From NCBI RefSeq assembly GCF_009674825.1, contig NZ_WKJH01000018.1, positions 124,001 through 188,000 of the forward strand: 64,000 nt of DNA, in the 5' to 3' direction. Each line of letters begins with the position of its first letter. Positions within the stretch are counted from its first letter, which is position 1. The notes beneath the pieces are model-generated. The model made no database searches. It was not told the origin of the DNA and worked only from the letters and a program-made list of their open reading frames with translations. The translations under genes and the position numbers were made by a program. Shown here piece by piece: positions 55,282 through 62,709 of the stretch. The DNA is from Maribacter luteus (GTDB lineage: Bacteria > Bacteroidota > Bacteroidia > Flavobacteriales > Flavobacteriaceae).

Positions 55282-56187
55282 CTATATTGTTGCCGATATT
55301 CCAAGTCTACTTGAATAGGCATCCTGGGTCATTTTAAATCTTGTTTTTTGCTTGGGCAATTTGAAATTAATCTCAAAATCACTTTCATGGGGTAGGGTAT
55401 GCTCCAAAAAGAATTTGACCACGGCGCTTATTTTTCCATTGGGAAGATAATCCTCAATATTTTCTGGACGACTGATGTTGTTCATTGTAAAAATATATTT
55501 AGGAAGAAAAGTCTTTGTTTGCCCCATTGTTGCCATATTGACCCCTAGCTGCCATGGTTCGTTCAATATGGGCTGGCCAGCAGTGGCAAAATCCTTTGAA
55601 ACGGTAATCTCTTCTTCTATGATGTTCTCCAATATCATTTTTAACAACGGAATATTTCCGGCAATCTTATACATAAAAGGCATGGTTTTTAAAATTTTGG
55701 CTGCCATGCGTTTTGGTATCCTCTCATCAATGGTCCATAAATTCAAGAGGAAATCAACCAATTCAGGACTGCCCAAAGCCCTTAAGGTTTCATCTTCCGT
55801 ACTTTCGATAGCCACCCTTTGAAGAAAAAATTCGGTCTCTAAGGGCTTAAAGAACTTCAGTGCGTTTTCCTCTTCGATTTTCCTTCCATTGTAATCGGCC
55901 ACCATGGTATTCATATGGGGCGTACTGATATAGGTGGAATGAAAGAAACGTTCGGGAAGTATGTTATAAAATCCGCGACGACTTAAATTCACCTCGAGAA
56001 CATCCTCATTGTACTTAGACGTATCAATTTGGGTGATATCCTTACTGAAACGACGTTTAAAAAAATCAGTCAACGAAATGTCTAACTGGGTTTCCTCCTC
56101 AAGATAGGCGATAAGGGTTTCAGCCTTTAGGTCAAAATCCAAATTGAACACCTCTTGGCGTATATTCTTAATTGGGGAATCTCTCAT
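55282..56187 (-). CDS. tssG: T6SS baseplate protein TssG
   Basis: TssG pairs with TssF in the baseplate wedge. The 301-residue protein starts RDSPIKNIRQEVFNLDFDLKAETLIAYLEE and has LSRRGFYNILPERFFHS and later NEPWQLGVNMATMGQTKTFLPKY. It is typical of the Bacteroidota TssG group, which differs strongly from the proteobacterial one. It starts one base after the stop of the C40 peptidase gene and is followed by tssN after six bases. Confidence 0.82.
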   Translation of the reverse strand: MRDSPIKNIRQEVFNLDFDLKAETLIAYLEEETQLDISLTDFFKRRFSKDITQIDTSKYNEDVLEVNLSRRGFYNILPERFFHSTYISTPHMNTMVADYNGRKIEEENALKFFKPLETEFFLQRVAIESTEDETLRALGSPELVDFLLNLWTIDERIPKRMAAKILKTMPFMYKIAGNIPLLKMILENIIEEEITVSKDFATAGQPILNEPWQLGVNMATMGQTKTFLPKYIFTMNNISRPENIEDYLPNGKISAVVKFFLEHTLPHESDFEINFKLPKQKTRFKMTQDAYSSRLGISATI

Positions 56188-56188
56188 G

Positions 56189-56827
56189 CTATTGTATGTT
56201 TAATAACCGGGCGGAAGCTACGTATTTATCTTGCCAATAGGGTTCGTTGATATCAACGATCTCTACCCCTCGGGGAGAATTGGATCCCGTGAACTTTCCA
56301 TTTTGCAGATAAATACCCACATGGGATACCACCTTATCCTCATTACGGAGTCTAAAAAAGACCAAATCGCCTTCTTTTAGGTATTTTTGGTTCTTAAAAT
56401 GCGATTCCGTATCCAAATAAAACTGTTGAATGGATGTTCTAGGGAGTTTGTTCTTGTACACTTTTTGATATATAGCCTGTACATATGCGGAACAATCAAC
56501 GCCATTTTTAGAATTACCACCCCAATCATATGGGGTTCCCAACCATTCTTTTATGGCCGCATATAATTTTTCGTTTCGAATCGAAGTTTCATTCACCTCT
56601 AATAATTGAGCGAACCTTCTTTTTTCCTCAGCGGATAAATACCTTGATTCTGTCGGCCTTTCTTTTGGTTTTACCGTAGCATGCGCTAAACTATCCTGTT
56701 GTTGGGTTTGGCGTTTGTATTTCGCCATCTCCTTCTTATAGTAGGAGTAATCGTTGTTTTGCAACGTTTTTTTAGAACAGGATACCGTCAACACAATAAC
56801 TATGATAATAACAAGTTTTATTTTCAT
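56189..56827 (-). CDS. NlpC/P60 (C40) peptidase lipoprotein of the T6SS operon
   Basis: A 212-residue lipoprotein (signal ending at Cys17, LTVSC). A charged linker (residues about 20-75) is followed by a C40 domain. The catalytic Cys112 is in GVDCSAYVQAIY and His169 in VVSHVGIY, with a polar third residue expected near GSNSPRGVE. C40 enzymes cut D-Glu to diamino-acid bonds in peptidoglycan stem peptides. As first gene of the tssGNKOH operon, its likely job is opening the wall for the T6SS channel. A role as exported toxin is less likely because it is lipid-anchored. It could also fill the place of the TssQ lipoprotein (inference). Confidence 0.85.
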   Translation of the reverse strand: MKIKLVIIIVIVLTVSCSKKTLQNNDYSYYKKEMAKYKRQTQQQDSLAHATVKPKERPTESRYLSAEEKRRFAQLLEVNETSIRNEKLYAAIKEWLGTPYDWGGNSKNGVDCSAYVQAIYQKVYKNKLPRTSIQQFYLDTESHFKNQKYLKEGDLVFFRLRNEDKVVSHVGIYLQNGKFTGSNSPRGVEIVDINEPYWQDKYVASARLLNIQ

Positions 56828-56882
56828 GAAATGAATAGTACTTTTAAGTGCTCTTTTTACAATCGAAAATTAGATATTAATT
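56828..56882. promoter_or_regulatory. Divergent T6SS promoter region
   Basis: Only 55 bases separate the divergent starts of the C40 peptidase operon and the PKD protein gene, so the two arms of the T6SS island share one control region. A minus-strand TAATTTTC lies near 56860, one mismatch from the -7 consensus. No palindrome is evident. Confidence 0.35.
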
Positions 56883-57917
56883 ATGAATAATAAAAGGATT
56901 AAAACCCACTTTGACAAAAACGTATTTATCTCTTTTTTAGTATTGGCGGTCTTTGGTTTAGGTCTTTTGTCTTTCAGAATGAACAGTGAGGTAGATTGTG
57001 CCAATGTGGATTTTGATATTATAGCCAAATCTTACACAACTGCTGATTTGATTGAATTTAAGAGTGTTGACCCGTCTGGAGTGGAATGGGAATGGGATTT
57101 TGGGAATGATATCCCTAAAAAATACAGATCTAATGTTGTGCATCAGTTCGAGAAAGAAGGAACCTATAATGTTTCCTTGAAAATGAACGGGCAATGTGAG
57201 GCGACAAAAAAAATCGTTATATCCAAAAAGAAGAATTTAATCTCCCCAGAGCTTATTCCAAGTATCGTTTTGCCAAAAAATGTTAGGGTAGGTGATGAAG
57301 TTGAGTTTTATAATGACTCCGATTTTGCCAAATCCTGGCAATGGAGTTTTGGAGAAACAATGACCATTGACGGTAACGAACGTAAAGAAAAATACACCTA
57401 TAAAAGCCCTGGAGAAAAGACAGTCTTGCTGGTAGTCAATGGGGATAGACGGCATGAGGCCAAACAACGAATAACCGTTTTGCCAAAGAAAAAAGAACGT
57501 AAACGAAGGGCAAGTATCACAAGGGTAGACCCTATCGAAACCGTACTCCAAGAACAAATTAGGGACAAGCCAAAGGCAGAAGAGAAAGCGGCTGAGGAAG
57601 CCGTTAAAAAGAAAGAGGAAGAAGCAGCAAATAGGATTGAAGTATCCGAAGATGCCATGCAACAGATGTTCGTTTCTTATTCCGCACGAAGATTGGATGA
57701 CCGAGCCATTCGTAAAAATTTCTGCTATAGTAATATACCCGTTTTCAATAAAACAGGTGAACGGTTTACCGTTAGCCAGTTCTTCAAAGAAATTAGGGAT
57801 GTGAACAAATTGGAGATCAATAGTGTTAAAATGATCAAGGACAAGAAGACAGGTTGTATAAAAAGTATGACGATAGATATGCGAACCAAAAAAGGTTTGT
57901 TCTGGAAAACTTTTTAA
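56883..57917 (+). CDS. PKD-domain T6SS envelope protein (TssP-like)
   Basis: A 344-residue protein with an N-terminal membrane anchor (about residues 12-31). Two PKD-like beta-sandwich domains follow: SVDPSGVEWEWDFGNDIPKK with HQFEKEGTYNVSLKM, and YNDSDFAKSWQWSFGE with YTYKSPGEKTVLLVV. A highly charged K/E/A-rich stalk (about 205-255) and a C-terminal domain of about 85 residues complete it. The domain order and location match the Bacteroidota-only envelope protein TssP as I remember it; the exact Tss letter is uncertain. It is divergent to the C40 peptidase operon. Confidence 0.65.
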   Translation: MNNKRIKTHFDKNVFISFLVLAVFGLGLLSFRMNSEVDCANVDFDIIAKSYTTADLIEFKSVDPSGVEWEWDFGNDIPKKYRSNVVHQFEKEGTYNVSLKMNGQCEATKKIVISKKKNLISPELIPSIVLPKNVRVGDEVEFYNDSDFAKSWQWSFGETMTIDGNERKEKYTYKSPGEKTVLLVVNGDRRHEAKQRITVLPKKKERKRRASITRVDPIETVLQEQIRDKPKAEEKAAEEAVKKKEEEAANRIEVSEDAMQQMFVSYSARRLDDRAIRKNFCYSNIPVFNKTGERFTVSQFFKEIRDVNKLEINSVKMIKDKKTGCIKSMTIDMRTKKGLFWKTF

Positions 57918-58340
57918 TACGTGTTTTAAGCAGAAATATACATTCTGGCAACTAATAGCTCTGAAACCCCCTATCTTATTATTTGTATGAATTCTTATAC
58001 AACAATTAACAAGGCTTTAATTGAAATTTATTAAGGGATAAATGTTCGTTGTTTCTCAATGCATAAGATAAAATGACTATTGTTGAGTAAGTTACTTAAA
58101 AGGTTAAAATCAGGGAATAATACTTAAAATGATTTAAAATATTTCAATTTAACAGGAATTCCCAATGAGACCAATTGTCATGGGGTTTCTGTAAGATTAG
58201 ACAATTTTTGGAGGGTGTTTGAATTGGGTATTTCATCGAAAAAAATTGTGGGTATTGGTGATAATCAATAGCTTAGTGGTGTTCTTATGTAACGTTATTT
58301 AATTATTAATCAGGTAGTATTTACCAAAAATTTATTTATT
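57918..58340. promoter_or_regulatory. Leader region of hcp1
   Basis: 423 bases without a gene. A hairpin-like pair, CCCAATGA (58161-58168) and TCATGGGG (58178-58185), with one mismatch is visible. The length suggests a dedicated, possibly regulated promoter for the abundantly needed Hcp tube protein. No clear -7/-33 pair is found. Confidence 0.35.
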
Positions 58341-58727
58341 ATGGCTTTTAAAGCAAAATTGAAAGTTGCGGGAAAAGAATTTACCGTTTTACACTGTTCT
58401 TACGATTTAAACCAAGAGGTTGACCCAACAGGAAGACCATCCTCAGTTACCCGTGGTGGTAGATTGAACATCACTGTGGAATCTAATGGGGAAACCGGTT
58501 TCTTCGAATGGATGACCAACAACTTTGAGAGAAAAGACGGTAGTATCGTTTTCATTAAACGTGATACCGACGCAACATTGAAAGAAGTTAAATTCAAGGA
58601 AGGTTATTTGATCAAGTACAAAGAAAATTTTGATGCTTCTGGTCAGAACCCACTTACTGAATCATTTACCATTTCTGCCAAGGAATTGGCCAGTGGTGGT
58701 GGTGAGCACGTCAACGAATGGGTATAA
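58341..58727 (+). CDS. tssD: T6SS tube protein Hcp 1 (TssD)
   Basis: A 128-residue Hcp of the Bacteroidota type that stacks as hexamers to form the tube. It starts MAFKAKLKVAGKEFTVLHC and has DPTGRPSSVTRGGRLNITVES and DGSIVFIKRDTDATLKEVKF, ending in HVNEWV. It is followed by its own strong terminator before tssB. It is less similar to Hcp 2 (60714) than expected for a recent duplicate, so the two probably have separate jobs: the main tube here, cargo delivery there. Confidence 0.93.
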   Translation: MAFKAKLKVAGKEFTVLHCSYDLNQEVDPTGRPSSVTRGGRLNITVESNGETGFFEWMTNNFERKDGSIVFIKRDTDATLKEVKFKEGYLIKYKENFDASGQNPLTESFTISAKELASGGGEHVNEWV

Positions 58728-58749
58728 CCACATACGGACTATTATTTTT

Positions 58750-58778
58750 AAAAGGAGGCAATCTTATGCCTCCTTTTT
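58750..58778 (+). terminator. Terminator between hcp1 and tssB
   Basis: A perfect 11-base stem AAAAGGAGGCA (58750-58760) / TGCCTCCTTTT (58767-58777) with a six-base loop and T-run. It separates high-level hcp expression from the sheath genes. Confidence 0.92.
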
Positions 58779-58849
58779 ACGTTTAATGGCATATACATTG
58801 TACGTATAACTATTTTTTTATTTAAATTTAGAAAATAAAACTATAATTT

Positions 58850-59302
58850 ATGGCTATAGATAATCTAGGTATTGGTGGGAATGAGGTGAAAGGCGATTCT
58901 AACGAAGCCTTGACCGAAATCCCACAGAACAGAACCTTAATTGCTGGGAAACTTACCCCGAACGCTCCGGTAAAGCCTGAAGCGGTAGAAGGACTAAGGA
59001 CAATTGAAGATGCTTTTGAGCATTTTGAACCTAAACTTACCATCCCTTTTGAGGATAAAGATGGAGGTGTTTTCAACGAAGAACTCTCTTTTACCAATTT
59101 AGGGGATTTCGGCAAAAAGGGAATTACCAATAACAGTGTGTTTTTAAAAGAGTTGGAGATTGAAAGCGATCAGTACAAAAAGATCATTAAACAATTGAAG
59201 ACCAATAAAATTTTAAAAGCGGCCTTGGAAGATCCAGAAGCCAAACAATCCTTGGTAGACACTATAGATGCCTTGATCGAGGAAATTAAAAATGCCAAAT
59301 AA
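58850..59302 (+). CDS. tssB: T6SS contractile sheath small subunit TssB
   Basis: TssB (VipA) pairs with TssC in the contractile sheath. The 150-residue protein has the Bacteroidota-type N-terminus, IGGNEVKGDSNEALTEIPQNRTLIAGKL. A central block follows with ELSFTNLGDFGKKGITNNSVFLKEL, then a helical C-terminus. It lies 18 bases before tssC. Confidence 0.92.
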   Translation: MAIDNLGIGGNEVKGDSNEALTEIPQNRTLIAGKLTPNAPVKPEAVEGLRTIEDAFEHFEPKLTIPFEDKDGGVFNEELSFTNLGDFGKKGITNNSVFLKELEIESDQYKKIIKQLKTNKILKAALEDPEAKQSLVDTIDALIEEIKNAK

Positions 59303-59320
59303 TTTTATTCCATTCCACAT

Positions 59321-60670
59321 ATGTCCGATAAGCAAAAACAATCACAACTTAGTGACAAACCTTTCATAGAACAAATCAAGGAAAAATCAGATGATCTAAC
59401 CAAATATGGTGGTTTCGACCTATTAGAGTCCGCTATAGATGACGTTCAAAACTTAAACCCCGATCGTAAGGCGCGTAGAAAAATGTTCCTTACTGAAAAA
59501 AATAAAAAACAAGAACGCGAATCGCTCTTGAAAATACTATCCCTTTGGTCAGATACCTTAAAATCAGGGGATGATATTATCGGTTTGGTACAAGCGGCCG
59601 ATGATAAGGCCCAGGAATCACAAAAAACATATACGAAAAATATTAAAACGGCACTGGATGAGACTCGGGAATTGGAGACTTCGTATCGTTCCGTGGCCTT
59701 ATTTTATAAAAACACCGATTTACCTTCATTAAAGAACGTTACGGTAGTCAATGCGGAATTGGATCAATTGACCGATTTGGACAATACACGGTTCTTTGAT
59801 TATATACGAGAGGAATTAGTTTCCAAATACGACCGTTTAGATTTAAGGGAAAACTACTCCCTTATGGTACTTCCAGGTTATTTGGGGTCTAAATCAGTGG
59901 TTGATAAATGGGCGAAATTGGCTCATGAGAACAAAGTGACCCTTGTTACCGATTTCGCGCATTTAGATGAGCCCGATGATGTTATGGAAATGTTCGAAAG
60001 TGCCAACTTGGCCAGTGGGGATGCTTATTTATCAAATACCATTATGACCTGTAACTGGTTGGTCGGTAGAGGTAAATTTGATGAAGTAGGGGAAGAAGAT
60101 GATGTTCATGTACCCCCTTCAGGAGCCTTGGCAGGAAAAATTTACAAAACCTTAATGTCTCAGGTTACCGCAGGTAAAAAGCATGGTGGACTTAGTGAAG
60201 TTGATGGGGTTCGTTTTGATCTTCGAAAAAGTGAGATCGCCAATTTAGAAAACTTGGGATTGGTACCTATGGTCAATGAATATGGTAAGGTAATGGCATT
60301 TTCGGCCAAGACCTTGTTCAATGGGGATAACCTTGGGTTACAGACCTATTCCGTAGTACGTGTTTTTGATTATGTGACCAAAGTATTGATGGATTTCCTT
60401 AACAGGAGGGCTTTTGAAAACTTTGATGCCAAGACCAGAAAAGAAATCCAAAACCAAATTGTTCGCTTTTTAGATGAAATTACCGGTCCAGGTAAATTGA
60501 TCGAGAATTTTGAAGTCCGTCGTTTTGAGCAGGACATTAATCAAAAGGATCGTATTTATTTAGACGTGCGTTTAAAACCTTATTTCCCGGCCAAGAATTT
60601 CTTGATCAAGATGGACGGACAAAAAGGAGATGAAGGTGCCGAATGGGATACCGATTACGAACAAAGCTAA
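59321..60670 (+). CDS. tssC: T6SS contractile sheath large subunit TssC
   Basis: TssC (VipB) is the main sheath subunit. The 449-residue protein contains LVTDFAHLDEPDDVMEMFE, MTCNWLVGRGKFDE, a block ending FNGDNLGLQTYSVVRVFDYVTK, and the C-terminal interface VRRFEQDINQKDRIYLDVRLKPYFPAKNF. Full length. It is followed by hcp2 after 43 bases with no terminator, so hcp2 and its cargo may be read from the tssBC transcript. Confidence 0.94.
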   Translation: MSDKQKQSQLSDKPFIEQIKEKSDDLTKYGGFDLLESAIDDVQNLNPDRKARRKMFLTEKNKKQERESLLKILSLWSDTLKSGDDIIGLVQAADDKAQESQKTYTKNIKTALDETRELETSYRSVALFYKNTDLPSLKNVTVVNAELDQLTDLDNTRFFDYIREELVSKYDRLDLRENYSLMVLPGYLGSKSVVDKWAKLAHENKVTLVTDFAHLDEPDDVMEMFESANLASGDAYLSNTIMTCNWLVGRGKFDEVGEEDDVHVPPSGALAGKIYKTLMSQVTAGKKHGGLSEVDGVRFDLRKSEIANLENLGLVPMVNEYGKVMAFSAKTLFNGDNLGLQTYSVVRVFDYVTKVLMDFLNRRAFENFDAKTRKEIQNQIVRFLDEITGPGKLIENFEVRRFEQDINQKDRIYLDVRLKPYFPAKNFLIKMDGQKGDEGAEWDTDYEQS

Positions 60671-60713
60671 TAACCCGTTTTTAAAGTTCTAAAAACACAT
60701 AAACCCCACTCCT

Positions 60714-61103
60714 ATGTCTTTTTTAGCAAAAATGATTATCGATGGGCAGGATTATAATGTCCTGCATTGTACCTATAACTTTGAACAACCCATGGATTCT
60801 ACCGGCAAACCTGCGGGCAAGCCATTGGGCGGTCAGATCATGGTTACCTTGGAATCCCAGGGTAAGTACGATCTGTTCCATTGGATGTCGTCTCCGGACC
60901 AGACCAAGGACGGAACGATCATCTTCTTTAAGCGCGATGCCATGTCGCAATTGCAGCGGGTTGAGTTCTCGAAGGCGTATTGTGTAAGTCTTGAGGAGGA
61001 ATTTGATGCCATTGATGATATTCCCATGCAGAAGCGTATTGTTATATCGGCCAAAACGATTAAAATAGGAGATATGACGTTTGAGAATCGTTGGGGGGAG
61101 TGA
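60714..61103 (+). CDS. T6SS tube protein Hcp 2, cargo-linked
   Basis: A 129-residue second Hcp (MSFLAKMIIDGQDYNVLHC, then DSTGKPAGKPLGGQIMVTLES and DGTIIFFKRDAMSQLQRVEF). Its coding sequence is clearly more GC-rich than the effector gene that follows and than hcp1. That echoes the GC-rich vgrG body before its AT-rich cargo and points to separate acquisition. It is placed directly before an effector-immunity pair, as with Hcp proteins that carry effectors in their lumen. Confidence 0.9.
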   Translation: MSFLAKMIIDGQDYNVLHCTYNFEQPMDSTGKPAGKPLGGQIMVTLESQGKYDLFHWMSSPDQTKDGTIIFFKRDAMSQLQRVEFSKAYCVSLEEEFDAIDDIPMQKRIVISAKTIKIGDMTFENRWGE

Positions 61104-61117
61104 TAATATACTAATTG

Positions 61118-61125
61118 TATATTTG
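61118..61125 (+). promoter_or_regulatory. Candidate promoter of the hydrolase effector
   Basis: TATATTTG matches the -7 consensus 46 bases before the effector start. The nearest TTG upstream is 24 bases away, a little too far. It may give the effector-immunity pair its own transcription. Weak. Confidence 0.25.
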
Positions 61126-61171
61126 ATGATACTACTATCTACTATTGGTAATTAACATTCTAAAGGAAATT

Positions 61172-62167
61172 ATGACCAGAGTTGAGGAAATGAAGTTGCG
61201 ACATAATATGAAGCGGTGCTTTCGGAAGGCCAAGAGTGCTACAGTTATTTCCTATCACTCAAATATGAATATTTCTACTATTTCACAGAAGGAAGTCATT
61301 AAAAAACTACAGATTAAATTAAAACGAAAATTATTACAAGTATATTCAGCTTCCAAAATCAACAAGCCCCAAAGATCAGATAGTTTCTTTACTTCTAATT
61401 TTAGCTTTCAACATAGTTCTTCCTTTTTAAATATAGATTTTCCGATTTTGATTAATGGTAAGGTAGGTGCTGATTCTGAAAGGGCGGATTCCTCTTATTG
61501 GAGCCCTAGTTTACTTGCAGCTACGGCCAGGGAAACCGGTTATTCCTTGAATGAATTTCAATACGTTGATGGAGATCAAGGTATGTGGTCTTCTAAGCGT
61601 AGAGAAGCCGGTTTGGCAAAAGGTAAATCTGACGCCCAAGATATATGGAATCGAATGAAGTTAAATAGAAATAAACTTGGTCAGGTAACCGAAAAATTAC
61701 AGATATTGACCCACAGTAGGGGGACTGTTTTTGGAGCAGCATATATGGAATCTTTAGCTGATGAAGTAAAAGCTTTAGCTAAAAAAGAAGGAATAAATTT
61801 TGCGTATAATTCCGATAGTATTATAGAGTATTCTGTGAATCTCGGACCTCATCAGTCAAACAGTCTTAATTATCCTAATAGTAGTGCGATTAATATAAAT
61901 GTGAGTCATTATAAAGATATATTATCAGGTAATGACGCAAAAGGAGATGTTATCAATATACATTCGGATGCTCTGGATGATTCTTCAGACAAAATATTGG
62001 AACACGGTAATGGTACCTTTACAGGAGAGTTGGAGGGAATCCTCAAGATATTAGAGAATAGTAACTCATCTAAACTAAATCAATTAATAGATATGTACCG
62101 CGAAATAGAAAGAACTACAAATAAAAATTCTAGGATAGAAACTGGTTCTGGATGGTGGGTCAAATAA
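61172..62167 (+). CDS. Candidate T6SS effector, serine hydrolase (lipase-like)
   Basis: A 331-residue protein without signal peptide. The first 70 residues are basic and serine-rich; the rest resembles the alpha/beta-hydrolase-like toxin domains found at the ends of Bacteroidota Rhs proteins. It carries the nucleophile elbow ILTHSRGTVFGAAY with Ser182, then LGPHQSN and HYKDILSGND, which may hold the acid, and GDVINIHSD, which may hold the histidine. I chose ATG 61172 over a TTG 27 bases upstream because AAAGGAAA sits before it. Position after hcp2 and before a small membrane protein marks an effector. Phospholipase activity is inferred. Confidence 0.72.
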   Translation: MTRVEEMKLRHNMKRCFRKAKSATVISYHSNMNISTISQKEVIKKLQIKLKRKLLQVYSASKINKPQRSDSFFTSNFSFQHSSSFLNIDFPILINGKVGADSERADSSYWSPSLLAATARETGYSLNEFQYVDGDQGMWSSKRREAGLAKGKSDAQDIWNRMKLNRNKLGQVTEKLQILTHSRGTVFGAAYMESLADEVKALAKKEGINFAYNSDSIIEYSVNLGPHQSNSLNYPNSSAININVSHYKDILSGNDAKGDVINIHSDALDDSSDKILEHGNGTFTGELEGILKILENSNSSKLNQLIDMYREIERTTNKNSRIETGSGWWVK

Positions 62168-62172
62168 TAACT

Positions 62173-62442
62173 ATGACTGAAGATTCGCTGTATATATTAG
62201 GTATTTCGTTTGTTTTGGTGGTACTCCTATTCTTTTCATACCGTTTTAACAGAAAATTTAGCCTAATCAATAGTTTCATTTTTCTTTTGTATCTGTCCGT
62301 TTTCTTTCTTCTAGGAAATTCTTATTCTGATCACGGAAATGCTTTGGTTTGGTATATGCTTCTACTTTTTTCCTTGGTTGTTCATGTAATTGTTTTGGTT
62401 GCTTACCTAGGCATAAAATATCGTAAGTCACAATCAAAATAG
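62173..62442 (+). CDS. Three-helix membrane protein, candidate immunity to the hydrolase
   Basis: An 89-residue integral membrane protein with three hydrophobic helices (about residues 5-23, 33-52 and 63-83) and a short basic C-terminus (KYRKSQSK). The frame is open back to an ATG inside the effector gene, but the ATG at 62173, five bases after the effector stop, gives the natural start. Membrane location suits protection against a lipase acting on the membrane. No homologue is recognised; the immunity call is by position. Confidence 0.6.
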   Translation: MTEDSLYILGISFVLVVLLFFSYRFNRKFSLINSFIFLLYLSVFFLLGNSYSDHGNALVWYMLLLFSLVVHVIVLVAYLGIKYRKSQSK

Positions 62443-62709
62443 TTTTTTTGTTTTGATTAATCATCATTCGTTTAAGGACGATAAAACAGGCGGTATTTTT
62501 TTTGATCATTTTTTCAATTGAAGAAACATTATATTAAATAGGGTTGTAAACATGGTTACCTTTAGAAAAAGGCTTTCTACTTGATACAGCAACACCCAAC
62601 ATAGATAAAATCACCATGCTTTTGAAAGAAAAATCCATGGTCTATTTAACTATTACATCTACCTTTATAACTTAGTTTAAACCTAAATTAATCACATTCC
62701 TTAATTATT
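62443..62709. other. Non-coding region after the T6SS island
   Basis: 267 AT-rich bases. A weak stem AATCAAAA/TTTTGATT (62432-62439 with 62451-62458) around a T-rich loop overlaps the end of the immunity gene and could end transcription. TACCTTTA at 62660-62667 is one base from the -7 consensus and could serve the next gene. Confidence 0.3.

Noticed and set aside
62152-62172. Earlier ATG for the small membrane protein, inside the hydrolase gene
   Set aside because: The ATG at 62173 lies right after the effector stop and gives a shorter, cleaner membrane-protein N-terminus.
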